Shown here piece after piece: positions 16,729 through 25,822 of a DNA stretch of 49,817 nt. How positions within the stretch are numbered: the first letter of the stretch is position 1; every line of letters begins with the position of its first letter. Both the position numbers and the translations under genes were made by a program. The notes below the pieces were generated by a model. It was not told the DNA's origin. It saw only the letters and a program-made list of their open reading frames with translations, and did not search any database. This DNA comes from Afipia birgiae 34632 (GTDB taxonomy: Bacteria > Pseudomonadota > Alphaproteobacteria > Rhizobiales > Xanthobacteraceae): the NCBI RefSeq assembly GCF_000308295.2, contig NZ_HG326654.1, positions 66,782-116,598 on the forward strand, written 5' to 3'.

Positions 16729-16863
16729 ATGATCAACGCACTCAGCATACCCGACGCGACATGGGCCTTCCTGGGGCTGATCGCTTGTCTGCTGGCTACA
16801 TCGACCGCTCTGTTCTGGAGCATCGAGGATCAGCGGGCCAAGCGCAGGCTCCCGAAGGAGTGA
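16729..16863 (+). CDS. 44-aa single-pass membrane protein (putative)
   Basis: MINALSIPDATW, one hydrophobic helix (about residues 12-30, WAFLGLIACLLATSTALFW) and a charged tail SIEDQRAKRRLPKE: the plan of a small inner-membrane protein with its C-terminus in the cytoplasm (positive-inside rule). No clear Shine-Dalgarno is present. It is divergent from the transglycosylase and shares the CtrA-box region. Function unknown. Confidence 0.45.
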   Translation: MINALSIPDATWAFLGLIACLLATSTALFWSIEDQRAKRRLPKE

Positions 16864-16892
16864 CCCGCGAAGGCTGTCCCTCCAGCGAGCGT

Positions 16893-17321
16893 CTAGCGAT
16901 AGACCTTGGCGGGATCGAACAGCTTGTCGGCGTCGACGAATGTCAGCTTCGCCTCGCCACCCTCGCCGGTGACGGCGCGGTAGAAGCATGAGCGCCGGCC
17001 GGTGTGGCAGGCAGCACCCGTCTGCTCGACGCGGATCCACACCGCGTCCTGATCGCAATCCATCCGCATCTCCAGGACGCGCTGAACGTGACCGGAGCTT
17101 TCGCCCTTCTTCCAGAGCTTCTTGCGCGAGCGGCTGTAGTACCACGCCTCGCCGGTTGCGATGGTCTTGCGCAGCGCCTCGTCGTTCATGTGCGCGACCA
17201 TCAGCACGTCGCCTGACGCGGCATCGGTGGCAACACAGGTCACGAGACCGGACGCGTCGAATTTGGGCTGAAAGACCAGCCCTTCTTCGGCGTCATGCGA
17301 GTGGGCGTGTGATGAAGTCAC
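16893..17321 (-). CDS. hisI: Phosphoribosyl-AMP cyclohydrolase
   Basis: Third step of histidine synthesis: opens the purine ring of phosphoribosyl-AMP. Seen: [20 protein letters not shown] with the following SSGHVQ, metal-binding D88-C89-D90-x-D92 (MDCDQDAVW), and the zinc cysteines C89, C105 and C112 ([14 protein letters not shown]). 142 aa, single-domain form without the HisE part, as usual in alphaproteobacteria. The His-containing N-terminus (HAHSHD) is not part of the family core. GTG start at 17321 with AAGGTG upstream. folE ends 45 bases before it on the same strand, so the two may be co-transcribed. Confidence 0.96.
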   Translation of the reverse strand: MTSSHAHSHDAEEGLVFQPKFDASGLVTCVATDAASGDVLMVAHMNDEALRKTIATGEAWYYSRSRKKLWKKGESSGHVQRVLEMRMDCDQDAVWIRVEQTGAACHTGRRSCFYRAVTGEGGEAKLTFVDADKLFDPAKVYR

Positions 17322-17366
17322 GGCGTCACCTTGTCAGAGAAGGCGCGGACGCCTTCGTTCAAAGGC

Positions 17367-18035
17367 TTATACGCCACGCACCATGTTGAGAAAACGGGCC
17401 TGTTCGTCGGGATTGTCCTGAAACACGCCGGTGAAGCGGGTCGTCAGGGTCTTCGCGCCTTCCTTGGCGATGCCGCGCACCGACATGCAGGTATGCTCTG
17501 CTTCCATCACCACCGCGACACCGCGCGGCTTGAGGATGGCATTGATCGCACCGGCAACCTGCGCGGTGAGATGCTCCTGGGTCTGCAGGCGATGGGCGAA
17601 AGCATCGACCAGCCGCGCCAGCTTCGACAGGCCGACCACCCGGTCCACCGGAGCGTAGGCGATGTGCGCCTTGCCGTAGAACGGCATCACGTGATGCTCA
17701 CAATGCGAATGGAAGTTGATGTCGCGGATCAGCACGAAATCATCATAGCCCGCCGTCTCGCCGAACGTCCGATCGAGGATTTCAGCGGGGCACTGGGCAT
17801 AGCCCTGAAACAGTTCGTCGTAGGCTTCGACCATGCGGCGCGGGGTATCGAGCAGGCCCTCGCGGCTGGTGTTCTCGCCGATATAGGCCAGCAGCGTCTT
17901 GACCGCCGCCTCGGCCTCACTGCGGGATGGCCGCACCAGGTCGGTGTCGATGGCCGAGGCCATGTAATCGGAAGCAGGGATTTCAGATTTTTCCGCCGGC
18001 TTGCCACTGCGGATCGGCTTGATGATAGCGTCCAT
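17367..18035 (-). CDS. folE: GTP cyclohydrolase I
   Basis: Converts GTP to dihydroneopterin triphosphate, first step of tetrahydrofolate synthesis. Seen: zinc ligands C112 and H115 in [21 protein letters not shown]183 in [11 protein letters not shown], and the core [19 protein letters not shown]. This is the classical zinc (FolE1) type. ATG 18035 is chosen because GGAGAC lies 6 bases upstream; longer frames begin at 18065 and 18095 but read poorly. 222 aa with a 30-residue N-terminal extension. Upstream partner of hisI; divergent from the IscU-like gene, with 273 bases between. Confidence 0.96.
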   Translation of the reverse strand: MDAIIKPIRSGKPAEKSEIPASDYMASAIDTDLVRPSRSEAEAAVKTLLAYIGENTSREGLLDTPRRMVEAYDELFQGYAQCPAEILDRTFGETAGYDDFVLIRDINFHSHCEHHVMPFYGKAHIAYAPVDRVVGLSKLARLVDAFAHRLQTQEHLTAQVAGAINAILKPRGVAVVMEAEHTCMSVRGIAKEGAKTLTTRFTGVFQDNPDEQARFLNMVRGV

Positions 18036-18308
18036 TTCGTCTCCGTTCGACCGGCCCTGGTCCATGACAACCTCGATGGAGGGCCGGAGTGTCACCGGTT
18101 AGCCGCAGCAGCCAATCGGTTCGATTGAGCCGCCGGACGCCTATCCCGCATGTTCGCAGCAAATTTCAAGGAAATCCGTCTATATTTCCCTGCATCGCTG
18201 GAATGCAGACAGTTTATTCCTGCATCCAGGTCATTATATAGGCTCTGAGCCGCGACCGCCAAGGGCGGTAGACGGAAGGGGTCTCATGCAACAGCGAATT
18301 CGACCGCC

Positions 18309-18767
18309 ATGCTGAACGACATCTACAACAAGAAAATCATCGAATTGGCGGGCAATATCCCACGTCTGGGGCGGCTTGCTGATCCGGATGCCTCCGCGAC
18401 CGCCCACTCCAAGCTGTGCGGCTCGACCGTCAAGATCGATCTCAAGATGCAGGACGGCGTGGTCAGCGACTTTGCCCACGACGTCAAAGCCTGCGCGCTT
18501 GGGCAGGCCTCCTCCTCGATCATGGCCCGCCATGTCATCGGCTCGAACGCCACGGAGTTGCGCGAGCTGCGCGAGACCGTTCGCAAAATGCTCAAGGAAA
18601 ACGGCGCGCCACCTGACGGCAAGTGGGCGGACGTTGCGGTGCTGGAGCCGGTACGCGAGTACAAGGCGCGCCACGCCTCGACGATGCTGACATTCGATGC
18701 AGTGGTGGATGCCGTCGGGCAGATCGAGGCAAAAGCCGCAGGCACCCTCACTCCGGCGCAAGCCTGA
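18309..18767 (+). CDS. IscU/NifU-N-like iron-sulfur scaffold protein with altered ligands
   Basis: A 152-aa protein of the IscU/SufU/NifU-N fold, which builds Fe-S clusters before transfer. Seen: the start LNDIYNKKIIELAGNIP, first ligand C37 (KLCGSTVKIDLKM) and second ligand C62 (DVKACALGQASSSIMA) fit the family. By my alignment the Asp normally two residues after the first Cys is S39, and the third Cys in the R-x-x-C-A-T-L stretch is S124 (ARHASTML). So only two of the usual cysteines are present. It may act in cluster delivery or another role rather than as a full scaffold. GC-balanced and core-like; no isc or suf genes adjoin it. Confidence 0.85.
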   Translation: MLNDIYNKKIIELAGNIPRLGRLADPDASATAHSKLCGSTVKIDLKMQDGVVSDFAHDVKACALGQASSSIMARHVIGSNATELRELRETVRKMLKENGAPPDGKWADVAVLEPVREYKARHASTMLTFDAVVDAVGQIEAKAAGTLTPAQA

Positions 18768-18771
18768 CGGA

Positions 18772-19719
18772 TTACTTCCGCTCAGCCGCAGCAGGTGCCG
18801 CACCGCCGGTCGGCGCGTGAGCCTCGGCGGTCCGCGTCCCGGGAACAAGCCCCGCGCCCTTCTCGGAAACATCGGAGATCACCGAAACCACCGGCGCATT
18901 CACCAAAGGTGGGCGCACCACGCGCTCCTGCGACTTCGATGTCGCGCTTCCCACGACATCGTCGGACATCCGCTTCGCGTCAGCCACCGCATCCATGGTG
19001 ACCAGGTTGGTGAGGCGCAGTTCGTCAACGGATAATTGATGCAGCGGCTCCCACGGCGGGATGCTGAGCGCGAGCGACAACAGATCGCCGGTGCCACCCA
19101 TGTCGAAGGTGTACTTCGCAAGGCGGCCGATATCGCGTTCGACGATCATCAGATCGTCGGCAGAATAACTGGCAGCCCTCGCATCGTCGGCGCGGTCGCC
19201 CATCCAGATCTGGTGCACGCGCACGCGCGCGCCTTCCGGCACAGTGCGCGTATTGCCCGACAGCAGCAGGAACACGCACATCGATTCACAATATGCATCG
19301 GGAAGGATGTCGCGCCCGGCGCGGCCCGCATTCTCCCGTTCGATCACGATGCCGACAGTGGTGCGCAGCCCAAGATTGCGCCAGCGCCGCCCGAGCGAAA
19401 TGGCGTCCAGAACCGAACCGCCGCTGGAATCCAGCACCACCGTGCTGCCCTTGAGATTCCGGCCGCTGGAGAATTCCTCGAACTTCGCAGGCGTGTCGGA
19501 GGTGATGACGCCGACAGCGCCGATCCAACCGGCGCAATCGCGCTCGCACGCAGGCTGCGCCTCGTGCCATTTAAAGTTCATCGGAAGCTTGCGTTCCTCG
19601 AGAGTCGGAGACGCGCCGACCGTGCCGCCGAGCATGGCCGAGCCAGGCAGCGTGAGACAAATGGCGGCGGCGCAAATTCGCACCCAGCCGCTCCAGTTCA
19701 GCGACCCCACGACAAACAA
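18772..19719 (-). CDS. COG3904-type periplasmic ClpP-like protein
   Basis: Exported protein with the ClpP/crotonase fold seen in COG3904. Seen: N-terminal signal segment (about residues 10-37), STVVLDSSGGSVLDAISLGR (residues 92-111) as the oxyanion-type strand, candidate nucleophile S146 in YCESMCVFLLLSG and candidate H169 in RVRVHQIWMG. C144 and C148 flank the serine, and another pair (C58, C62) lies near the N-terminus, so disulfides are likely in the periplasm. The last 60 residues are Pro/Ala-rich. Start is TTG 19719 with AAGGAA upstream; GTG 19710 is possible. Protease activity is inferred, not shown. Converges on the scaffold gene with 4 bases between stops. Confidence 0.75.
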   Translation of the reverse strand: MFVVGSLNWSGWVRICAAAICLTLPGSAMLGGTVGASPTLEERKLPMNFKWHEAQPACERDCAGWIGAVGVITSDTPAKFEEFSSGRNLKGSTVVLDSSGGSVLDAISLGRRWRNLGLRTTVGIVIERENAGRAGRDILPDAYCESMCVFLLLSGNTRTVPEGARVRVHQIWMGDRADDARAASYSADDLMIVERDIGRLAKYTFDMGGTGDLLSLALSIPPWEPLHQLSVDELRLTNLVTMDAVADAKRMSDDVVGSATSKSQERVVRPPLVNAPVVSVISDVSEKGAGLVPGTRTAEAHAPTGGAAPAAAERK

Positions 19720-19990
19720 CTCGGTTCCTTCCCCGCCCTACTCGACAACGGCATCGGCCCCAACCCGCAACGACGATTCTGTCATACGGGTGTTATGGAA
19801 AGCGTAATGGTCTGCGGGATTCGCGTCCATTCGACTTTTGCTGCGGCGCAGTCAAAATCGTGCGATAATCCGTGTGGTGTGGCGCGAAAGACAACATGTT
19901 GCAGTTCCCTGCGCGGGAACTCATCATCCGGACGCCAGTAACTCCGGCAAGCGCCAAGGAACTGGACAGAACATTCACCAAGGCAATGAA

Positions 19991-20326
19991 ATGAAACTTT
20001 CGGCCCGATGTCCCGAATGCGCCGGCGGGGTTCAGAATCTGCCGCGCAATGCCGGCCGTGGGATGATCTGGATCTATCGCCACACGCTTTCACCGCTGGT
20101 CGGCTTCAACTGCCGTCATCTGCCGACCTGCTCGGTCTACGGCGACGAAGCCATCGCACGCTTCGGCTTGTGGGCTGGCGGCTGGATGACGCTGGCGCGG
20201 CTGCTGCGCTGCCAGCCATGGGGTACGTCCGGCATCGACAACGTTCCTGCTGCAATCTCCGCCGACGCACGCTGGTATCTGCCGTGGCGTTACGCGCGCT
20301 GGCGCGGCGTCAACGACGACGGCTAG
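19991..20326 (+). CDS. yidD: Membrane protein insertion efficiency factor YidD
   Basis: Small membrane-associated protein that helps YidC insert proteins. Seen: the family signature IYRHTLSPLVGFNCRHLPTC (from about residue 28), then SVYGDEAIARFG, and RLLRCQPWGTSGIDNVP, with the three conserved cysteines. 111 aa including a 24-residue N-terminal extension holding a C-x-x-C (CPEC). AAGG lies 8 bases before the ATG at 19991. It is not next to rpmH, rnpA or yidC as in many bacteria; a separate yidD is common in alphaproteobacteria. The 271 bases upstream (19720-19990) show no other gene. Confidence 0.93.
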   Translation: MKLSARCPECAGGVQNLPRNAGRGMIWIYRHTLSPLVGFNCRHLPTCSVYGDEAIARFGLWAGGWMTLARLLRCQPWGTSGIDNVPAAISADARWYLPWRYARWRGVNDDG

Positions 20327-20354
20327 AACGTCGTGCAGCTCGCGCGAACCGCCG

Positions 20355-21485
20355 TCATCGCCGCGAGAGAAACACCGAGATCAGCGCCAGCACGAGGAAG
20401 CCGACGCCGACATAGCCAACCGCGTAATACATCTCGTGCGAGAAAAGAAAGCCGCCGATACCCGACCCGATGGCCTGGCCGATATATAGCCCCGACGTGT
20501 TCAGCGAGACCGTCGCGCTTGCGAACAGCGGCGCCGCACCGGCAAGCCGGACCTGTTGCATCGAGTTGGCCGATGAGAACGCCATGCCCCAGGGGACCAT
20601 CGACGCCAGCATCACCGGCACGACGCCCGCGCCCAGCGCCCACATCGCAATTCCAACCAGCAGCATCGCAATCGCCGTCAGCGACGTCCGATAGGCGCCC
20701 CACGTATCGACGACGCGGCTCGCGATCACGTTTCCGATGAAACCCATCACGCCGTAAATGCCGAACGCGATGATCGCCAGCTCAGAGCTGCCGCCGAGTT
20801 TCGCGAACAATGGCCCGAGATACGTGAACACCACGAACTGCCCCGAGGTCTGCATCACGGTGATCACGAGCAGCAGCACGATGAGCGGATTGCGTACGAG
20901 ATCGCCCCACGTCTTGAGATCGACCGGCGTACCGACAAGGCCAGCCGGAATCCGCCAGACAAGAAGCGCCAGGTTCAACAGCGCGATGACGCCGATGCCA
21001 CTATAGGCAACACGCCACCCGATATGGCTCGCAACATAGGCCACCAGCGGCAGACCGATCGCCAGCGCCAGCGACCAGCCGAGAAATACGTACGACATCG
21101 TGCTGCCGCGCCGCTCCGGCGGCACCATCATCGCGGCCGTACCTGCAGCCTGCGGCGTAAACAACGCTGCAACCGCTAGCATCACCAGCCGGATCGCCAT
21201 CAGGGTCGCGTAGTTCGGCGCGACCATGGATGCGAACTGCGCCGCAGCCATGATTGCCACGGTCACCGAAAGCAAAATCCGGCGGTCGAAGCGGCTGGTC
21301 AGCCATGCCGACACCGGCGAGCAGATGCACAGCACCACCGCGCCGAAAGTAATGAGCAGCCCCGCTTCGTGAATCGAGACGCCGAACTCATGTGACAATT
21401 CCGGCAGCATACCCGCAGGCGCGAGAATGCTCACGCCGGTGATAAAATTGCCGAGCATCAAGGCTGTGGGAGCAAAGCGTTTCAC
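20355..21485 (-). CDS. MFS transporter (AraJ/sugar-efflux type)
   Basis: A 376-aa inner-membrane proton-driven exporter with about 12 helices. Seen: the DHA1-like motif between helices 2 and 3 (PVSAWLTSRFDRRILL), and PPERRGSTMSYVFLGWSLAL after helix 4, typical of the AraJ/YdhP group of efflux permeases. Substrate unknown. GTG start at 21485 with a weak ribosome-binding site. It lies downstream of the CGNR regulator gene on the same strand (60 bases), so that regulator could control both flanking transporters. It converges on yidD. Confidence 0.9.
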   Translation of the reverse strand: MKRFAPTALMLGNFITGVSILAPAGMLPELSHEFGVSIHEAGLLITFGAVVLCICSPVSAWLTSRFDRRILLSVTVAIMAAAQFASMVAPNYATLMAIRLVMLAVAALFTPQAAGTAAMMVPPERRGSTMSYVFLGWSLALAIGLPLVAYVASHIGWRVAYSGIGVIALLNLALLVWRIPAGLVGTPVDLKTWGDLVRNPLIVLLLVITVMQTSGQFVVFTYLGPLFAKLGGSSELAIIAFGIYGVMGFIGNVIASRVVDTWGAYRTSLTAIAMLLVGIAMWALGAGVVPVMLASMVPWGMAFSSANSMQQVRLAGAAPLFASATVSLNTSGLYIGQAIGSGIGGFLFSHEMYYAVGYVGVGFLVLALISVFLSRR

Positions 21486-21545
21486 GCGGCGTTGTTAGCA
21501 CACGAACGGTTAAATGCAATTGCATGAAAGCCATGCGTGGCGCAA

Positions 21546-22130
21546 TCAGGGGCCGTGATGCCGCTCGCGATAGGTCCGGGTCTTCGCGCGGTTTCCGCAC
21601 AGTGCCGAAACACACCAGCGCCGCGTCCCAGGCTTCGACCGATCGTAGAATACCCGATGACACTCATCCGAGGCGCACATCTTCAAGCGGTCCAGCGTCC
21701 CGTTCGCGGCGGCGTTGTACAACTCCGCAACGACCACTGATAAGCCGGCCAGTGCATCGTCCCGCGCAGGGCGCAGCGTCATTCCGGCGTCGTGCACCTC
21801 GACGGCGAGCGGAAAATGTTGCGTCATCCGGTTAAGTGCGCGACCGACGGTCTTGTTTCTTCTTCGGTCGTCCGGGTTGCATTGCAGATAGTCGCGCACG
21901 CTGGATCGAAGCTGAAGGGCCGTCTCGAACATCGCAGGCGTCATCTTTCCGCCGGAGCCGAGCTTCCGTTCCGACATCCATGCCGCGAGCCCTGCCGTAT
22001 TGCCTAGCTGATCGCTTTGTGGATGCTGTACGCCATGATGTACGAACCGGCGCAGGTCGAGCGTGTTGGCAAAATCGTAGAGATTGGCCAACTCGTCCGG
22101 AACCTCGAACTTTCGCGACTCCTTCGACAC
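21546..22130 (-). CDS. CGNR zinc-finger regulator (ABATE/DUF1470 family)
   Basis: A 194-aa protein of the ABATE plus CGNR group, thought to be stress-linked transcriptional regulators. Seen: N-terminal helical domain (FEVPDELANLYDFANTLDLR) and a C-terminal CGNR zinc finger in which C-x4-C and C-x4-C pair: CASDECHRVFYDRS, then RRWCVSALCGNRAKTRTYRE. The GTG at 22130 is chosen since AAGGAGTT lies 3-10 bases upstream; the ATG at 22175 gives 15 more residues but has no ribosome-binding site. Divergent from an MFS gene across a dyad operator, and upstream of another MFS gene, so transport control is likely. Confidence 0.82.
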   Translation of the reverse strand: MSKESRKFEVPDELANLYDFANTLDLRRFVHHGVQHPQSDQLGNTAGLAAWMSERKLGSGGKMTPAMFETALQLRSSVRDYLQCNPDDRRRNKTVGRALNRMTQHFPLAVEVHDAGMTLRPARDDALAGLSVVVAELYNAAANGTLDRLKMCASDECHRVFYDRSKPGTRRWCVSALCGNRAKTRTYRERHHGP

Positions 22131-22181
22131 GGCAACTCCTTGAAACACCAATAAATCAGTTTTAACGGTTGACATCAATCG

Positions 22182-22208
22182 ACACCAGTTAGATGTTTAT
22201 ACTGGTGT
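22182..22208. promoter_or_regulatory. Dyad operator between CGNR regulator and MFS transporter
   Basis: ACACCAGT (22182-22189) and its exact complement ACTGGTGT (22201-22208), 11-bp spacer. It lies 42 bases before the MFS ATG and 52 before the regulator's GTG, where an operator shared by divergent promoters would be. The binding protein is inferred to be the CGNR regulator. Confidence 0.55.
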
Positions 22209-22249
22209 GAATAAAAAGAGCCGCCCCGGCGGCCATCAGGGGAGGAACC

Positions 22250-23485
22250 ATGACCACCGATCGAACGATCCCCAATCCCGGCCTGTTCTACGGCTGGTTC
22301 GTGGTCGCGGCCGCCTTCGCCGTGATGATGCTGGGCTTCGGCAGCGCCTACACCTTCAGCGCATTCGTCGAATCCCTGCAGCGCGACTTCGGCGCGTCGC
22401 GCGGCTCGGTGTCGCTGGTGTTCTCGCTCGCCGGGTTTCTCTATTTCGGACTTGGGATTGTCAGCGGTCCCCTTGCCGACCGCTGGGGCTCCCGCCGCCT
22501 CGCCATCGCAGGCATGATCCTCATCGGGCTCGGCCTTGCCGCTGCAAGCTTCGCGCGCAATCTCACGGAAGTTTATGTCGCTTACGGACTTGGCGTCGGC
22601 CTCGGCGTCGGCGCGTCCTACGTTCCGGCCATCGGCGCGGTGCAGCGCTGGTTCGTCAGACGCCGCGGCTTCGCATCGGGACTGGCCGTCAGCGGCATCG
22701 GTGTCGGCACACTCATCATGCCGCCGCTCGCCGCCTTCTTCATCGACACGCTGGGATGGCGGACCGCCTATCTCGTTCTCGGCGGCCTCACCGCCGTCGT
22801 CGGCGCCGGCATGGCGCTCCTGATCGAAAACGATCCGCGCGACCGCGGCCTCGGCCCCGATGGCGACGCCATGCAACCCGGCATTCAGTCGATGACGCCG
22901 ACGGGAGCATCGGTTGGCGAAGCTGTCCGGTCGCGGCAGTTCATCAGCCTTTATATCGCGTGCTTGATCTGCTCGTTCGGCGTGTTCGTGCCGTTCGTGC
23001 ATCTCGTGCCCTACGCGATCGACCATGGCGTGACGAAAGCGTCCGCCGTGCTGCTGCTCGGCGTGATCGGCGTCGGGAGCACTGTGGGGCGTTTCTTTCT
23101 CGGCGACCTCGCCGACCGGATGGGACGGCACACATCGCTGCTGGTGATGTTCATCGGCATGGGACTGGCGCTGGCGATCTGGGCCGTAGCAGCCAGCGTC
23201 TGGTCGCTCGCTGTCTTCGCATTCGTCTACGGTGTGTTCTACGGCGGATGGGTTGCGGTTCTGCCGGCCGTCGTGATGGATTACTTCGGCGGCCGCAACG
23301 TCAGCGGCATCATCGGCATTCTCTATACGAGCGTGGCATTCGGCACCCTGATCGGTCCCAGCGCCGCCGGTTTCGCATTCGACGCCAGCGGCAGCTACCT
23401 GGTGCCAATTCTCGCCAGCGTTGCCGCGAACATTGTCGCGGCGGGGATCATGATGGTGATGTCAAAGGCCGCCGCACCGGCCTAA
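22250..23485 (+). CDS. MFS transporter (oxalate/monocarboxylate-like)
   Basis: A 411-aa, 12-helix importer or exchanger. Seen: NPGLFYGWFVVAAAFAVMML at the N-terminus, RDFGASRGSVSLVFSLAGFL and GPLADRWGSRRLAIAGM (motif A), and RWFVRRRGFASGLAVSGIGV after helix 4; this set is typical of the OFA/monocarboxylate-porter branch. A second motif A (GDLADRMGRHTSLL) is in the C-half. A small organic anion is the likely substrate, by family. GGGGAGG lies 5 bases upstream of the ATG. Divergent from the CGNR regulator. Confidence 0.9.
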   Translation: MTTDRTIPNPGLFYGWFVVAAAFAVMMLGFGSAYTFSAFVESLQRDFGASRGSVSLVFSLAGFLYFGLGIVSGPLADRWGSRRLAIAGMILIGLGLAAASFARNLTEVYVAYGLGVGLGVGASYVPAIGAVQRWFVRRRGFASGLAVSGIGVGTLIMPPLAAFFIDTLGWRTAYLVLGGLTAVVGAGMALLIENDPRDRGLGPDGDAMQPGIQSMTPTGASVGEAVRSRQFISLYIACLICSFGVFVPFVHLVPYAIDHGVTKASAVLLLGVIGVGSTVGRFFLGDLADRMGRHTSLLVMFIGMGLALAIWAVAASVWSLAVFAFVYGVFYGGWVAVLPAVVMDYFGGRNVSGIIGILYTSVAFGTLIGPSAAGFAFDASGSYLVPILASVAANIVAAGIMMVMSKAAAPA

Positions 23486-23610
23486 TCGCGATGGTCTAAA
23501 ATCGCCGGGTTCACCGGAAACTGAACATTGCACCGCCCGAATCCGCTGCTATACAGCGGGTCCACCGCTTACCTGCGCCCGTTCGCAGGAGTGAGCCACA
23601 GGAGAACAGA

Positions 23611-25647
23611 ATGACCGATAAAGACCCCTCCGCGCCCGGATTGAAGTACAGCCTCGCCAATCTCAAGCCCGTCGAGACCAACAAAGTGAAGGTCACCTTC
23701 CCCGACGGCGCGCAGCGCGAATTTCCCAAAGGCACCACCGGCCTCGACATTGCCAAGGGCATTTCGCCCTCGCTCGCCAAGCGCACCGTCGCCATGGCGC
23801 TGGACGGCGTGGTGTCCGACCTTGCCGATCCGATCGCGCAAGACGCGAAAATCGAATTCATCAACCGGGATGATCCCCGCGCGCTGGAGTTGATCCGGCA
23901 CGATGCCGCGCATGTGCTGGCCGAGGCCGTGCAGACGCTGTGGCCCGGCACGCAGGTCACCATCGGCCCGGTGATCGACAACGGTTTCTATTACGATTTC
24001 TTCCGCAACGAGCCATTCACCCCGGAAGACTTCGCCGCCATCGAAAAGAAGATGCGCGAGATCATCGCGAAGGACACGCCTTTCACCAAGGAGGAGTGGT
24101 CCCGCGACCGCACCAAGAAGGTGTTCGCCGACAAGGGCGAGAACTTCAAGGTCGAGTTGCTCGACGCTATTCCCGACGACCAGTCGATCAAGATCTACAA
24201 GCAGGGCGACTGGTTCGACCTCTGCCGCGGCCCGCACATGACGTCCACCGGCAAGGTCGGCAACGCCTTCAAGCTGATGAAGGTGGCCGGCGCCTACTGG
24301 CGCGGCGACAGCAACAACCCGATGCTGACCCGCATCTACGGTACCGCATTCGCCAAGCAGGAAGAGCTCGACGCTTACCTCAAGCAGCTTGAGGAAGCCG
24401 AGAAGCGCGACCATCGCCGCCTCGGCCGCGAGATGGACCTGTTCCATTTCCAGGAAGAAGGTCCGGGCGTCGTGTTCTGGCACGCCAAGGGCTGGACCGT
24501 GTTCCAGGCGATCATCGCCTATATGCGCCGCCGCCTCGCCGGTGACTACGACGAGGTCAACGCGCCGCAGATGCTCGACAAGTCGCTGTGGGAGACCTCG
24601 GGCCACTGGGAGTGGTATCGCGAGAACATGTTCGCGGCGCAGTCGGCCGGCGACGAGGCGGAAGACAAGCGCTGGTTCGCGATCAAGCCGATGAATTGCC
24701 CCGGCCACGTGATGATCTTCAAGCACGGCCTGAAGAGCTATCGCGAGCTGCCAATCCGCATCGCCGAGTTCGGCGTCGTGCATCGCTACGAGCCATCGGG
24801 CGCGATGCACGGGCTGATGCGCGTACGCGGCTTCACGCAGGACGACGCGCATGTGTTCTGCACCGAGGACCAGCTTGCGGACGAGTGCCTCAAGATCAAC
24901 GAGCTGATCCTGTCGACCTATGCCGACTTCGGCTTCGACGGCGAACTGACGGTCAAGCTCTCAACCCGTCCGGAAAAGCGCGTCGGCTCCGATGAAGCGT
25001 GGGATCACGCCGAAACCGTGATGGCGAAGGTGCTCGAGCAGATCGCGGCGCAAGGCCACAACCGGATCAAGACCTCGATCAATCCGGGTGAAGGCGCGTT
25101 CTACGGGCCGAAGTTCGAATACGTGCTGCGCGATGCCATCGGCCGCGAATGGCAGTGCGGCACCACGCAGGTGGACTTCAACCTGCCGGGCCGCTTCGGC
25201 GCGTTCTATATCGACGATCACTCCAACAAGGTGACGCCGGTGATGGTCCATCGCGCGATCTGCGGATCGCTGGAGCGCTTCACCGGCATCCTGATCGAGC
25301 ATTTTGCGGGCCACTTCCCGCTCTGGCTCGCGCCGGTGCAGGCCGTGGTCACCACCATCACCTCCGATGGCGACGACTATGCACGCGAGGTTCTCGCCGC
25401 ATGCCGCAAAGCCGGACTGCGCACCGAGATCGATCTCCGCAACGAGAAGATCAACTACAAGGTGCGCGAGCATTCGCTGGCGAAGGTGCCGGCCCTGCTC
25501 GTGGTCGGCAAGAAAGAAGCCGAAGGCCGCATGGTCTCGATCCGCCGTCTCGGCAGCGACGGCCAGACCGTGCTGCCGCTCGACGAGGCGCTCAAGTCGC
25601 TCGCCTATGAAGCGTTGCCGCCGGACCTGAAGCGGGCAAACGCCTAA
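23611..25647 (+). CDS. thrS: Threonyl-tRNA synthetase
   Basis: Charges tRNA-Thr with threonine in the cytoplasm; the UGU isoacceptor lies at 1447-1521. Seen in order: TGS domain ([20 protein letters not shown]), editing domain with [14 protein letters not shown] and [17 protein letters not shown], class II motif region [20 protein letters not shown], zinc-binding C in [12 protein letters not shown], motif 3 around [15 protein letters not shown], and the anticodon-binding C-terminal domain ([16 protein letters not shown] onward). 678 aa; about 20 residues precede the TGS domain. GGAG lies 8 bases before the ATG. A dispersed repeat begins 5 bases after the stop. Confidence 0.98.
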   Translation: MTDKDPSAPGLKYSLANLKPVETNKVKVTFPDGAQREFPKGTTGLDIAKGISPSLAKRTVAMALDGVVSDLADPIAQDAKIEFINRDDPRALELIRHDAAHVLAEAVQTLWPGTQVTIGPVIDNGFYYDFFRNEPFTPEDFAAIEKKMREIIAKDTPFTKEEWSRDRTKKVFADKGENFKVELLDAIPDDQSIKIYKQGDWFDLCRGPHMTSTGKVGNAFKLMKVAGAYWRGDSNNPMLTRIYGTAFAKQEELDAYLKQLEEAEKRDHRRLGREMDLFHFQEEGPGVVFWHAKGWTVFQAIIAYMRRRLAGDYDEVNAPQMLDKSLWETSGHWEWYRENMFAAQSAGDEAEDKRWFAIKPMNCPGHVMIFKHGLKSYRELPIRIAEFGVVHRYEPSGAMHGLMRVRGFTQDDAHVFCTEDQLADECLKINELILSTYADFGFDGELTVKLSTRPEKRVGSDEAWDHAETVMAKVLEQIAAQGHNRIKTSINPGEGAFYGPKFEYVLRDAIGREWQCGTTQVDFNLPGRFGAFYIDDHSNKVTPVMVHRAICGSLERFTGILIEHFAGHFPLWLAPVQAVVTTITSDGDDYAREVLAACRKAGLRTEIDLRNEKINYKVREHSLAKVPALLVVGKKEAEGRMVSIRRLGSDGQTVLPLDEALKSLAYEALPPDLKRANA

Positions 25648-25652
25648 CAACG

Positions 25653-25740
25653 TTATGAGGCCTCTTCGGCATAATCCCGAAAAGTGGAAACCGGTTTTCG
25701 GATAAGATTATGCCTCTAAGTAAGTTTAGAGGCCTCATAA
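25653..25740. repeat. Dispersed palindromic repeat, GCATAATC type
   Basis: Outer arms TTATGAGGCCTC (25653-25664) and GAGGCCTCATAA (25729-25740) are exact complements; inside, GGCATAATC and GATTATGCC flank CCGAAAAGTGGAAACCGG. The AAGTGG-AAACCGGTTTTCGG core resembles a repeat widespread in Rhizobiales and is echoed at 30556-30667. Confidence 0.7.
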
Positions 25741-25822
25741 ACTTCAAGCCTTGTTATCGCGGTCTGGATTGCCGATATCAGCGTCGCGCACCCCGATGGT
25801 GCGCCAACAGCCCGGATACAAC

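Noticed and set aside
22175..23131. 318-codon minus-strand frame rich in His, Asp and Glu
   Set aside because: It is antisense to an evident 12-helix transporter.
23569..24852. 427-codon minus-strand frame opposite thrS
   Set aside because: thrS motifs are complete on the plus strand.
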